64,000 nt of DNA from Bursaphelenchus xylophilus (lineage: Eukaryota; Nematoda; Chromadorea; Rhabditida; Aphelenchoididae). Numbering within the stretch: the stretch's first letter is position 1; each line of letters starts with the position of its first letter. Below are positions 41,773 through 54,200 of this stretch, one piece after another. The position numbers and the translations under genes were made by a program. The DNA lies in contig CAJFCV020000006.1 in NCBI GenBank assembly GCA_904066235.2, forward strand, positions 6,510,001-6,574,000. Direction: 5' to 3'. The notes below the pieces were generated by a model. It made no database searches. It was not told where the DNA came from and saw only the letters and a program-made list of their open reading frames with translations.

Positions 41773-42531
41773 TTTGCTGACCCAAGGGATCTGAAGCGAC
41801 AAAAACGATTAGGGGGTATTAAAAACGACTGGCCTATTCTTTTGTTTAAAGCCGAAACTTTTTTGGCCAAATAGCGAAAGAAGCGATACTAAAAGTGATA
41901 ATGGATAAAATTAGACACACAAAATGCATAACCGCCAAGCCGCGTCGTATCTTGGAGGTCATTTATGTAATTAGGGCGTCAAAATGGAATTTTTGTGCAT
42001 TGATGGCGGGCTCAGGGGGGGGCTGGCAGTCTCTTAAGAGCGACTTTTGGCTGATCTGATCGGGAGACAGTGGAAAAAAGGATCCGGCAGATCGCCCTTT
42101 AACCCGCGTTCGTTGGCCTTTCTCCAGCTCTCTATAATGAACGAAAGATGCTTAAGAGCAGAGTTTTGGTAGGCACAAGGTCACCCAAGAGGTTAGGTTA
42201 CGAGGTCCGAACTATTCCAAAGATAGACGTCCATTTATTCCCGCGCTTTCCCCAAGACAAAGAATGATTGGCCCCCTGAATGTTTCTTTCCCCTGCATCG
42301 GCTACCTAACCGCCCAAAACTATCCGAACTGATAAGAAAGAAGGGCGAAACCTGAAAAAGGAGCGGGACCTGAGAATATTTGCTTTGAGACAGGAAGGAA
42401 AGCCAAACAGAGAAAGAAAGGTGCAGTTATATAAAGGACACTGACCTCGGCTTGGCCTCTCACCCATCTGGTTGGCTCGATCCGGGCCTGATCGTCCATC
42501 GGAAATGTCAAACATTATTTGAATATTCAGA
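41773..42531. promoter_or_regulatory. Divergent upstream region (laminin beta / small membrane protein)
   Basis: No exon recognised. TATATAAAG near 42427 may be a TATA box, about 100 bases before the likely trans-splice site at 42530. Upstream splice acceptors for laminin beta (CTTCAG) occur near 41800. Confidence 0.4.
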
Positions 42532-43551
42532 ATGTTAAGTCATTCCTTTGCCGCATTCACTGTGATCGGTGGTATTGTTCAGAATATGGTGCTCTCCCCA
42601 TTTCTCCTTTTCCTTTCGTTCTTATTGGCCCAGGTGTGTCCTTAAATAAAATTTTATTTTATGCTTTGAGATGGTGGGGGCCAGTGAAGAGACTTGTGAG
42701 GCCATGGATCGGATCAGTCAGCCAATGTTTGCTATTGCTGGGATTACTCTTATCACCGTTTTAACTATCAGTCTACTCATCGTGAGCATCATCAAGTTCA
42801 AAACTGTAAGATTAAAAGATAATGAAATTGGGCCTACGACTTTTCGGGTCAGCGACATTTCGGGTCAACGATAGTATGGATTGCATGATGGGGGGTAAGA
42901 AGGCTTAGTAATTAGAAATAATAAGATTGATCGGGTCTAACATATTTTAACACCTATTTAGAGGTATTTTAGATGTAGTCACGTCAAAATTAACTGAATA
43001 AAAGCTACGTATTCTCGTTTTTTCCGCAAGTTTCAGTTTTTTATACATACGTTACAATAACTCAGGTAAAGAAAACTAACGTTAGTAAAAGCTACAATTA
43101 GAAAAAGTGGACATATTGAAAGTTTTCGCCAAGTCTCCGCCGAGCGTCCGCCGAACATCCAACGGCTTTACCAGGATTCGTAAGCCCTTCCGACAACCCT
43201 TTTTGAATATCCACCTGCCCTAAGCCCCGTATCGATCGATTTTGTGTTGACCCGAAAAGTCGAGACGCGAAACATTATTATAAAAACACAAGTAAAAATG
43301 CACTAGTGTTCTTTACCACTTAATTTTTAAAACGAATTGTAAATTTTAGGAACAAAAAAGTAATAAACCGCTGTCAATACAGTATATGTATTATACTTTA
43401 GGACAAGGTAATCGAAGTGGAAGCTCGCCTTTTCTCGGTTATGGATTCAGTTCTCCAACATACGATTCCGATCCTTCTGACAGAAGAAATGTTATTCAGA
43501 AGTCACGCCACCCAACTCCAACAGAATGCCTACCACGAATCCTTGAAATAA
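42532..43551 (+). CDS. Small single-pass membrane protein, unknown family
   Basis: Three exons: 42532-42633, 42671-42805, 43402-43551, phases 0, 128 residues. ATG follows AATATTCAGA, consistent with trans-splicing. The first exon looks like a signal peptide or anchor (VLSPFLLFLSFLLAQ). After SEETCEAMDRI comes a membrane helix AIAGITLITVLTISLLIVSI and then a soluble, helical C-terminus (DKVIEVEARLFSVMDSVL). No family recognised. The last exon overlaps an alternative open frame that runs into the glycosyltransferase start, so the two genes may share sequence or be dicistronic. The 600-nt intron 2 has short inverted segments of CGACTTTTCGGGTCA near 42837 and 43260. Confidence 0.55.
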
Positions 43552-43589
43552 TTTATCTCCGTGATCTCCTATTACCTACCTCAAATAAA

Positions 43590-44864
43590 ATGAAATACTT
43601 TCGAGTTGGTTGGCTTCCTCTAATTTTACTTCTAATTTCTCGAGTTTTTTACGACAGATTAGCTTACAGTACTGAATCTCTGAGGTTCTTGAACGAAGCG
43701 AGCCAGGACTTTGGTTATCAAGACTTCGAAACCGCTGTTTATCTGCATGAGGTTCGTTTAGCTCTACAAAAATATTAGTTTAGGTCTTGGAAAGAGTTCA
43801 GAGTCCTGCAGTGGTCTTACTAAACAAGGTAAATTAAATTAAATCGTAATAACTTGTTTGTCAAGCATGCGCTCAATGTGACCCTCAACTTCTTATGTAA
43901 TCTCCGTCAATTCCACGTTACCAGTAGAGTTCTCGTGTTTGCATTTGATTTCCATTCTTACACCGTAATTAAATCATCTTTTCCTGCAGCACATGTAATC
44001 CATTGGAAGATGTTGGCATTAGTGAGTGAACATGGTAAAAAAATAAATTATTCTTAGCAAGATCCATTTACTGCCGGAGATGGGCGATACCAATTATTCC
44101 AGTACTTCAGAGCACGGCTTTCTTCGTATTTGACTACAAAAACTTCAGATTTCTGGATGATCCAAGCTGATACGATCTGGAAAAAGAATTTGTTCGAAAG
44201 CGTGGGTGAGTCTTTTTTAATTTAATTAATTGTAATAAAAATGGCAACTTTAGAATACAATAAGACAGATCTTCTATTCGATCAAGAAGGCGAATCCGGC
44301 CTATTATCTGATATGATTGCCGGAGGCTATTTCCATGTAAAGTCAAACGAGAAAACCTTTAAATTCTTCAAAAACATTGGAGATACTCTACTTGATTACT
44401 ATGTAACGGACAACAATTTGATGACCAGGCAATGTTACCTCCGTAAATTTGGAGTAAAATGTGATTTTATTCCATATAAGTAAGTTAAAATACCTAAAGC
44501 AATCCTTTTCAGTGTAATAGCAAACTGGAGATATGATCCCTCGGATGAACTCGAAGAACCCGCTTTTATTCAATTTGATGGCGGGGAAGGGGCCGAGGAA
44601 AAATTCATAAAAATGAAGAAGACAGGCGCCCTTTTCGTGGATTCTGAATCCCTCTCCGCCGATCCCCGGCTAGCCAGATGCCTCGCTTCTCCTGATGTAG
44701 ACCCCAAAAAGAAAATCAAAGACAAAAAGGCCATAAACAAGGCCAATATCGTAATCAGAAGTGCGCATCAGACCACCGAATTGCTCTGTCTTCTTATTCC
44801 CCAACTGAGAACTTTCTTTTTAGGATATCTTTTCCCGTTTTATGCTTACTTTTTGGCAATTTAA
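43590..44864 (+). CDS. Type II membrane nucleotide-diphospho-sugar transferase-like protein
   Basis: Six exons: 43590-43751, 43784-43828, 43866-44021, 44058-44205, 44254-44479, 44513-44864. It begins with a signal anchor (VGWLPLILLLISRVF), typical of Golgi glycosyltransferases. The catalytic region matches the nucleotide-diphospho-sugar transferase (DUF/PF03407-like) pattern: RVLVFAFDFHSYTVI, then QYFRARLSSYLTT (lY...L...ll.), and FWMIQADTIWKKNLFESV where family members have DxD (here QAD, with the metal-binding first Asp missing), then GGYFHV, NLMTRQCYLRKFGV and NVIANW. Loss of the first Asp could mean weakened or altered metal use. The 3' end is uncertain: the last 70 residues have no family resemblance and an intron at about 44750-44826 is possible. 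Confidence 0.65.
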
Positions 44865-45239
44865 TAAATCCCAATACTGCGTAATAATTAAAATGAAAAA
44901 CATAAATGGGTTTTTGATGTTATATAGTATTACGCAATAGCGTTAGGAAAAGAAAAACTTTTTTCTATCCAGCGGATACTGTAATCGACCCTACTAGCAT
45001 GCCCGAAAAGATTACCCAGGTGTCTGGAAGATCCGGAAAGTTTGCGGACTTGATGTTTTTTCTTTTGGTACGGTTGAGGAGCGCAGAGAATGGGCAGGCA
45101 CGGTTAATCATTTTATGCAAATTCCTTTTCGCAGCCCGACCAACGTTACAACGACCCTTTCGATTGTTCCAAAAACCGTTTTAATAAAGATTGGAACGAG
45201 TAGACCATTCTTTGGGAGTTCAATTGTAATCTTTTCAGG
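44865..45239. other. Short region before second laminin beta, unassigned open frames
   Basis: Open frames near 44999-45184 are bordered by plausible splice sites (TATCCAG near 44973, CGCAG near 45135) but code for nothing recognisable. They may be the true 3' end of the glycosyltransferase or promoter sequence of the laminin gene. Confidence 0.3.
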
Positions 45240-48200
45240 ATGGACTGGCCCATTTTTATTTTGTTTATATCTTCGATCATATCAGCAGATCCCCATGTTA
45301 ATTGTGAGGATCAGAACTGTCTGGAATGTAAGTGAGGACATTTAATCAACATTCTCTCAGCAAATGCACCTTGCTACGATGATAGGAATCTCCCTCAGAG
45401 ATGTCTTCCTGACTTCCATAATATTGCTCATGCCAAGAAACCAGCTGTTACAAACACTTGTAACAATCTCCCCTTTTGTATGCAAACACGAAATCCATCT
45501 GTTTTCTTGCCTCGGCGATGCGAGATTTGTGATCAATATCAGCATGCGGCCCAGTATATGACAGACTTTAATCAACCGGATCATCAAACTTGGTGGCAAT
45601 CTGACACAATGCTCGAGGGAATACAGTATCCCAACTCTGTCAATATCACCTTCCAGTTAGGTAATATTTTTTTGATCGACACTTATATAATATAAGAGCG
45701 TTGCAACGGCACCAAAAATAGAATTTCAGGTAAAACTTACCATATTACGTATATTGCCGTTATCTTCTTCAACTCCCGCCCGGAGAGTTACGCCATATAC
45801 AGGAAGAAGCATCCCGCCAATGAATGGACTCCTTGGCATTACTTCAGTGGGTCATGTCGTTCCACTTTTAAACTCCCGGACCGAGCCCCAGTCCTCCCCG
45901 GAAAAGAAGCGATCCCTCTTTGCACAAGCGAGTTCTCAGACATCTCCCCAACTTCAAATAACCGTGTTGTCTTCCAACCCCTGGATTCCCGGCCTTCCGG
46001 AGAAAATCTAGAGGAATCAGAAGAACTCCAGGAATGGGTGACAGCCTCTGAAGTCATGATCAGTTTGACCCGTCTTAACACTTATGGAGACGAGATCTTC
46101 GGGGATTCAGATGTCAAAAGATCGTACTACTATTCCATCTCAGACATTGCTATTGGCGGTAGATGTCAATGTAATGGGCATGCTCGAGAATGCGTCCCGT
46201 CCACTGGTCCAGGAATTAACAAAATGGTCTGTAAATGTGAACATAATACAGCTGGAGTTGATTGTGAGGAATGCGCTCCCTTATTCCATGATAGACCATG
46301 GAGAGCGGCTACTGGAAATGATGCAAATGAATGTCTCCGTACGTTGATTGGTCTATAATTAGTGTGTTGTTTTAGCTTGTGAGTGCAATGGTCTGGCCTC
46401 CAGCTGTTTCTTTGATGAAAAACTTTACAACGAAACGCAGCATGGTGGTCATTGTATTGACTGTCGAGGCTTTACTACCGGTCCTAATTGTGAACTTTGT
46501 TTGCCTGGTCACCATCGCATTCCTGGAAGGAAACACTGCTCTCCCTGTAATTGTGATGAGAACGGATCTTTGGATTCAGAGTGTAATGCAAATGGAGAAT
46601 GCAAATGTAAAGATGGGGTTACTGGATTGAAATGTAATGAATGTAAACCGGGTTATGAGGACTTCAGTCCTCTCGGATGTAAAGACTGTCAATGTTCAAA
46701 CGCTGGGTCATTTCGTAATACTCCACGATGTCAGCAAGGCCAATGTATCTGCAAGACTAATGTGGAAGGACAGAGATGTGATCGGTGTAAACCTGGTTTC
46801 TTCAATTTGGATGCGAATAATACCGCTGGATGTAGCCCTTGCTTCTGTCACGGTCACTCTTCTGATTGTGTTTCAGCTCCAGGATTCTATCGCAGTATCT
46901 TCTGGATTGAATTGGCCGAAGGTTCGTTTAAAAACATATTCGGTATTATATATTTCAGACAATGGCTGGAAAGTAAACAATGGAATCCCGCACCAAGATC
47001 CTGAAAGTTCTATAGAGTTTGTGGAATATCAGAATGGACATGATCCCATTTACTTTGACGTTCCTAAAGAGATTCTTAAAAATATTAAACCTTATCCCGG
47101 CCAAAAGATAACTTTCAAATTTAGAAAAGATTCGGAACATGTTCCACTTTCCCGGAGGTAAGAGAAGATCTATAGTTCAATAAGACTGCAGAGACGTCAT
47201 TATCACCGGAAATGGTTTCGTCTTCTCCGTTCCCCTTACTGCACAAAATAATCCGCTCCCCAAGATGTTCGACCAACAATATGAATACAAATTGGAGGCC
47301 ACCTATTGGAATCCACGAGTGCCTGACATCCAATTCCTCTCAGCTCTCACAAATCTGTCATCGATTAAGATTCGAATGACATATGCCCCAAGAGGTAATA
47401 TATTATGTCGCTTTATAAACATTCCTCTTAGATCGCGCATACCTCTCTGCATTTACATTAATCACAGCTTCATCGGTGCCATCGGAACCCATTCTTCCTA
47501 CTAATGTAGTTGAACAATGTAGATGTCCTTTAGAATACACAGGGATGTTTTGTGAATCTTGCGCTTCTGGTTATACTAAGGAAAAGAATAGTGAAAATGC
47601 AGTCCTTAGGAAGTGCATAAAGTGTGAATGTAATGGTCATTCGGAGTCTTGCGATGCCGAAACAGGTAATCAAATTATCTCTTTAAATCACTCTTGCGTG
47701 TTGTGTAGGAAAGTGTTTCTGTCAACATAATACAATTGGTGACAATTGTAATCAATGCGCACGTGGATTCTATGGGGATCCCGTTTCTGGCGCTTCAGAT
47801 TCTTGTAAATCGTGCGAGTGTCCAGATGGAGGACCATGTGTAATCATAGGAGGCCAAGTATACTGTACCGAATGTCGGGAAGGACATACAGGGCAAAGGT
47901 AAGTCTGCAGGGAGCGGCGAACCTGCTCCGATTTCCAGGTGTGATTATTGTGCTGAAGATTACTTTGGAAATCCGAAGAAAGGAATTCCATGCAAAAAAT
48001 GCGTTTGTAATGATAACATCGACCCAAATTACATCCAACAATGCGACAGGTCGGTACATTCGAATATTTATAAAGCAATAAAAACTTATACGAATATTTA
48101 TTTAGAACAGGCAAATGTCTGAATTGTTATTACAATACCACAGGCTTTGATTGTGAAAAATGTGCTCCAGGATTTTGGGGAGATGCCACAAAGGATTTAA

Positions 48201-50869
48201 AAGGCGACTGCCAACTTTGTAATTGTTACACTCCTGGAACGAGACGACCAACAACTGAATATAAACTCCTTGAATGTGACCAAAATGATGGTCAATGTAA
48301 TTGTCAACCAAATGTAGTCGGATTACATTGTGATCGATGTGAAGTAAGCATTCTAACACTTATTAATATTCATTTTAGGATGGCTACTTCAATCTGACTT
48401 CTGGAAATGGATGTGAGCAGTGTGACTGTGAACTAATCGGAAGTGTAAATCAAACCTGTGACGTCATCACCGGATTATGTCACTGCAAACCGGGAGTTTC
48501 TGGTCGTAGATGTGATCAATGCTCCCCCTATCATTTTGGACTTAATTCTGATGGATGCAAATCTTGTGATTGTGATGCTTTTGGATCTACATCCCGACAA
48601 TGCAACATCCATACTGGCCAGTGCAATTGTAAAGAAAATGTGACAGGAAGACGATGCGATCAATGTTCTGAGAACAGATACAATCTCCAACAAGGATGTC
48701 TTCTTTGCGATGACTGTTATGTTCTCATCCAGAAAAGAAAAGACTTCCTCAACGATAGTATCCTGGCTCTGGAGGACAGCGTAAATTATATTCAAATGAC
48801 TCCAGTAAAGATGGATGATGCTGAGTTTGATGAGGCCATTAAAAATACCGAGAAAGAACTGCTGGAACTCAGATTTGATCTGGGCCAACATACCCGTAGG
48901 ACTCATTCATTTTGTTACAGTATCGATTGATTTTAGAAAACTCGTTCAGAAAAGACTTGGAGAGCGTTGAAGAGGAGATAAGAGAAGCAGAAGGAAAAGT
49001 TAAACAGGTCCTATTTGCTGCCGAAAACGATCAAGTTAGTCATGATTCAATCAAGAGGTTTAACATTGAGAAAGGTAATATTAAGACCTATCCGTCTTAC
49101 TTTGCGTACTTACAGAGGATGCTGACAATCTCTTAATGGTGGGAACAGATCTAATCAGTCAACTTCGGGGAGTACTGAGTTCTGCAAGAGAAAATAAGAA
49201 CATGAACAAAAATGTAAGAAGTATCTGTTTTCGCAATACAGTTTTATAGGACAGACTGCAAAAAAAAGCTCAAGAAGTAGTCCATCTAAATAAGGAAATG
49301 GACCATAAGAACCAGGAGATTACAGCACTGGCCGAGAAGTTTGTTACCACCGGAATAAACATATCAAAACACGTCCATCAAACAGTTTTCGGGAACAACG
49401 CCAGCCAAGAAATTCATGACTTGGAGGAGACTTTGGAAAGAACAAAGGATACAATGGCCAGTTTGAAGGGGATCTCTGAATTTACCCTGGAGGAAACAGA
49501 GCAGATCTTAACGGAGAGCGCTCTAATCTTGTCCAAGGTGGAATCAGCGAAGATTCCTGATGTTACGGACCTTCTGGACGTAAGAAAAAGACAGAGGTTA
49601 TACTATTATTTTAGGACCCCGCTTCATTTTACGAACTCAACTATGATGATAATGTAAAAAATGCCATGAAAACACTTGAAGATGTGAAAATAGAGAGCCA
49701 GTCCACAAATTATACGTTCTTTAAGGCCAAAAAACAGCATAAGAAGATCAAGAAAACTCTAAAAACAATTGAGAAGGAGAGAGATAAGGCCCTAAATGCG
49801 AGAGATTCGGCTCTTCAAATTCAGAAAACACTCGAGGAAACGCTTCAAATTCTTCAAGGTGAGGACTTCATTTTAATGATAAATTTATCAGATCCCGAAG
49901 GTCTAATTCCGAAACAAGATTACTTCCACGAAATTGAAAAGGCAGACGGCATTAAGGAACAGCTAATTCATTTTGAAAATACAGCGTCGACGTTGGAAAC
50001 CCAGCTCAAGAAGATGGAATTCGAGATGATCCAGATTCAGAATCTCCACAAGAAAGTTGGATACGAAACTAGAGACCGGATAAATGTACTTTCGAACTCT
50101 CATTTTTTCCTATCAGTCTGTCGGGAAAATAACGGCGGGTCGTCGCACCTTGGAATCGCTCATCATCGCTTTGCGACGGCAAGCCGCGGCTGGGGTTTTG
50201 GTGCGCGTCTGCGACTAGGCGAGACATTTTGCTGCGACGACCCGCCGTTATTTTCCCGACAGACTGATATGACGCCGATTTTTTAGTGTTCTCTGTTTTT
50301 TTCAGAGGACAGACCAATTGAGTAAAAATCTCGACAAGTTTCATGTCTTACTGAGCGAAAGGAAAAAAGTATTAGAAGATCTGGAGAATGAGTTGAAAGA
50401 TCACGAACAATCAGTACAACAACAGACAGAGCAAGCGGCCGAGGAGTTAAAAAAGTCCAGAAAACTTTTAAGGAAAGCCGTCAAAGCCGATAAACATATC
50501 AAATCGGTTGATGATTCCGTTGAGAAAGGCATCAAAAAAATGGATTCGTTAATCAGACTAATCAGTAAGTACTATGATAATACTTCTATCACAGCACGTA
50601 ATCAAATTATAATTAAAGCCAGCTTCGAAGTTACGGATGAAGCTAGTTTGGATGAACTGGAAAGAGCATTGGTCGAGGCCGAAAATCAAGTAGAAGCTTT
50701 GAATATAAACAATATATTCAAGGCTGAACAAAACAAAATATTGGAAAAACAGCGACAAAACCTTAGGGCGGACATAGAGAGATTAACACGTGATCTGAGC
50801 CATCTTCGTATCATCCAGGACACCCTCCCTTTCAAGTGCTTTAATCATGTGAAAATCGAACAGCAATGA
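45240..50869 (+). CDS. Second, diverged laminin beta subunit
   Basis: A full-length second laminin beta on the opposite strand from lam-1. Seventeen exons, 45240-45327, 45361-45660, 45730-46338, 46376-46921, 46959-47157, 47192-47394, 47468-47665, 47709-47898, 47939-48049, 48106-48343, 48379-48895, 48937-49074, 49116-49213, 49250-49579, 49615-49858, 49892-50085, 50306-50869, with a likely 54-nt in-frame intron at 50565-50618. It has a signal peptide (MDWPIFILFISSIISA), LN domain ([32 protein letters not shown]), LE repeats, an L4 domain, more LE repeats and a coiled coil ending LPFKCFNHVKIEQQ with the conserved Cys. Domain order equals lam-1, but the LN and coiled-coil sequences have diverged much more. 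ATG lies one base after TTTTCAG. C. elegans has one laminin beta, so a second one is notable. Confidence 0.88.
50113..50267. repeat. 155-bp palindromic MITE, TCAGTCTGTCGGG tips, TA duplication
   Basis: It starts TCAGTCTGTCGGGAAAATAA and ends with its complement, flanked by TA on both sides. It lies in the last long intron of the second laminin beta gene. The inner arms carry CGGCGGGTCGTCGC. Confidence 0.85.
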
Positions 50870-51221
50870 TCCCAAAGAGCATTAGTGAACAGATTCTTAA
50901 ACATTGTGTTTTCTGCTCCGTATATTTTTTGAATAAATTATTTTACATTTTTGTTCGAAGTTGTAGAGTTTCCTTTTTCAGTTGCCCGTGGAGACGGAGC
51001 CAAGCTATTCTTTGGCCCATTCTATCCGCGGCACTTAATCGAATGGGTTTCGGAGTTCAGACTGACCCACGTTCCTTTTAACTCTTTCATTGTGGACTGG
51101 TCATTCCCCCTAAGGCGGTCGGTCTAGTGCACTTCCGGTGGGCTATTCGCAACCCTAGGGACCTCTTTTATGCCCCAACTCCTTTCAACCTGAAGGCATT
51201 TGTCTTTGTGACCATGAATGA
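50870..51221. other. Intergenic, no gene seen
   Basis: About 350 bases with the polyadenylation region of the laminin gene (AATAAATTATTT near 50931) and the promoter or outron of the TTLL gene. No TATA box noticed. Confidence 0.4.
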
Positions 51222-54200
51222 ATGGGTTGTCAACAGTCAGCGTGCCAAATAAAGCCAGGCGATGTCTATGACGAGAAGTCCATTGGTGCTCTTCCCCAAT
51301 CCAGCCCACTAGAAGTGGAAATCGAGTCCGAGAAAAGTAAAAGTGAGGCGTTGAACATCAAAAGACCTGAGAGGTTCGAGATCCCGGCCGGAAGAAAACT
51401 CTTCCGTCCGGCAACTTCTGATTCTGCGTATTCGGAGACCAGTGTGGACTCCGGAATGGGGTGAGTTGGATTGGACTTCATGAACTTGTAGTTTCAGGAG
51501 CGCAGATACGAGTCTTCTTTTCAAGCCATTACCAACCAGCAATGAAGAGTTCTCTATTGACACATCCCTTGCCAAAAGTAATACTCAGGTGGTATCCATG
51601 TGTGCCAAAAAATTGAACATAAAAGAAGTAAGATTTTTCATAATCAAAAACACCTTCATTTTACAGTATCCGGAAGGAAGGCCTGACGGAAAACCTTGTT
51701 CGATGTATTGGCACAGTCAAGTCCACAATGATATGAAAAGTTTTATTAAGAGTTCAGACTCCAAAGTAAACAAATTCCCAGGTAGGAAGATATTGTTATC
51801 ATTAATGACTAATAACGCTAATTTCAATTTTCTTCAGGAATGACAGACTTGGCCAGGAAAATAGCCCTGACGCAAGCGATCCGAAGTATGAGAGAGTTGT
51901 TTCCACAAGAATACAACTTCTATCCCCAGAGTTGGATTCTCCCTTCCCAGTATAACAATTTCCGAAACTACAGTAGCCGGAATCCAAATAAATGGTTTAT
52001 TGTTAAACCAGACGAAGGTATGAAATTTGTATGTTGAAACGGCTCTATTCCTTTCAGTTTTCCTTTGCTGTTTCAAAACCATTCGCACAAACTATAACAT
52101 TTTCTCTTAGCATAAGATTACAAAAAAAACTCTGACTCGCATAGTATTGTACATTTTAGGAGCTCAAGGTATAGGGATATATTTGATCAATCACCCAGAA
52201 CAACTGCACAGTATCAAAGAGCGTCTCCTCGTCCAAGAATACCTAGACGAGCCCTATCTTTTACCAGATAAACTCAAATTTGATTTCCGAGTTTATGCAG
52301 TAATCAAGAGTATAAATCCCCTTTCCATTTACGTCGCTCGCGAAGGAATGGCAAGATTCTGCACAGAAAAGTATCAGAAACCAACACAAGGAAACTTTAC
52401 GCATCTCTACTCTCATCTCACAAATTACTCCTTGAACAAAAGTAACAATGCTTACATTCACAGCAGTAATCTGAAAGATCAACTTACTGGTAAGTAGTCC
52501 GAATGGTTGTAATAACACTTACCCAAGGGAGTAAAAGGCTCTTATCCACCGTCTTTCATCAGATGGAATCCAATGGTCTTCGAACAAGGAAACTGTGGCA
52601 TGATGTGAAGTTGATCATAGTGAAGACCGTGCTGGCCATGGTCCCCGAGATTATGTTGAACTATGAGCATTACTTCAGCGATGTTACAGGACCTCAATGC
52701 TTCCAGGTATTGCCCCAGAACACTGTATAACTCCCTCAGATAACAGTGAAGAAATAAGAGTCGTTTTTGGATTTTAAAAAAGCAGCTTGATTCACATTAA
52801 TTTTTCGTCGAAAGAGACCGAATAGATCCACTTTCTCCCATGGAAGTAGCCTGGACTTCGGTTGAAGGCAATTTGAATGTTGAACTACTAGAAAATGGAT
52901 CAAATGTTCAGCCGATGGAGGAACAATTGATCCCGGAAAGAGTCTCAGCTCAGACTCTTTCCACCTTGGAGAGTGGATTCAGGAGGGCTCGGCAAAACCT
53001 CGTCCCCTGATTTTTTCTTGAAACATACACCATTTAAAAGAGCGTACTTCGGTAGCCAAGTGTGGTGAGGCGCTTCTCGAGGGGAACCTTAAAGTCCTAT
53101 ATAAATCGCTTAATTTTTCACAGAAATTCCTACAAAGAGAGAAATTGCGCAATGTTATGTCGGATTGCGCAGCAACTTTGTACTAGATTTGCAGGGTTCG
53201 GATGGACTCTTGCGGAGAGATTTATGTTAGAAGTCCCTTGTTTTTTTACATAGGTTTAAACGTTCAATCTCATAGGTGACTAATATTTATATTAAAAGTG
53301 ATTATTCGATCCCGTTCACCTCTTACAGTTAGAAGCAAACAATGTTCCAAAATTCAATTTGGAAATTTTAAAAAACGCCCGCTAGCCAGCACGTAATTGA
53401 ATAATAGCAGCTAATTCAAGGTGATTCTGTTTTTTACGCTCTTTCGAATGGTATATGTTTCAAGATAAAACCAGGGGACAAGGTTTTGCCGAGCCCTTGT
53501 CAGACTCTTTCTCCCAAATAAGTGAGTCAGTACTTTTTTAAAATCCAAAAAACCACTCTTATTAACGCTTAGATTATGGGATTTGATATTATTGTGGATA
53601 AGAATGGTGATCCTTTACTACTGGAAGTAAACTCAGCTCCTTCATTGGTCATTGATCATCACTTATCTGACGAAACAACTCCTGTCAGATCTATTGTCGA
53701 CGAAGTGAGTTGTAACTTACCATAAAAAACATCTTGTTAGATGATCAAAGTTCCTTTAGTACGGGACACAATATTATTGGTGTTAAACCAACTAAATGTG
53801 ACCGAGAAGGAAAGTAATTTAGATAAATTAAACAATAATTGTGAAGACGACATCAATGTACAAAAGAAGAGAAGGAAGCCCCATCTTTCCGAGGTCAGTT
53901 CTCAAAAAATCTCCGTGATTTTACAAGGAAGATACTTTTATGGGGTCCAACTTTTAGAGAGACATATCTCAAAGAATCCGACAAATTGAAAATTTTATAT
54001 CACGTCTTGGAAACTCAGTAGACGGAAAGGGGTTTATGTAGAGGTTTAAGTCAACTTGTGATTGATTTTTCACACCTAAACGAAATTGGGCAGATAATTT
54101 TTACATATTCTTATCAGCATGATTTTACGTATTTTTTGGAGGTACGTCCCGTCTAAAAGTAGGAACCCCCATAAAAGTATGACACTTCCAAATTAAAATA

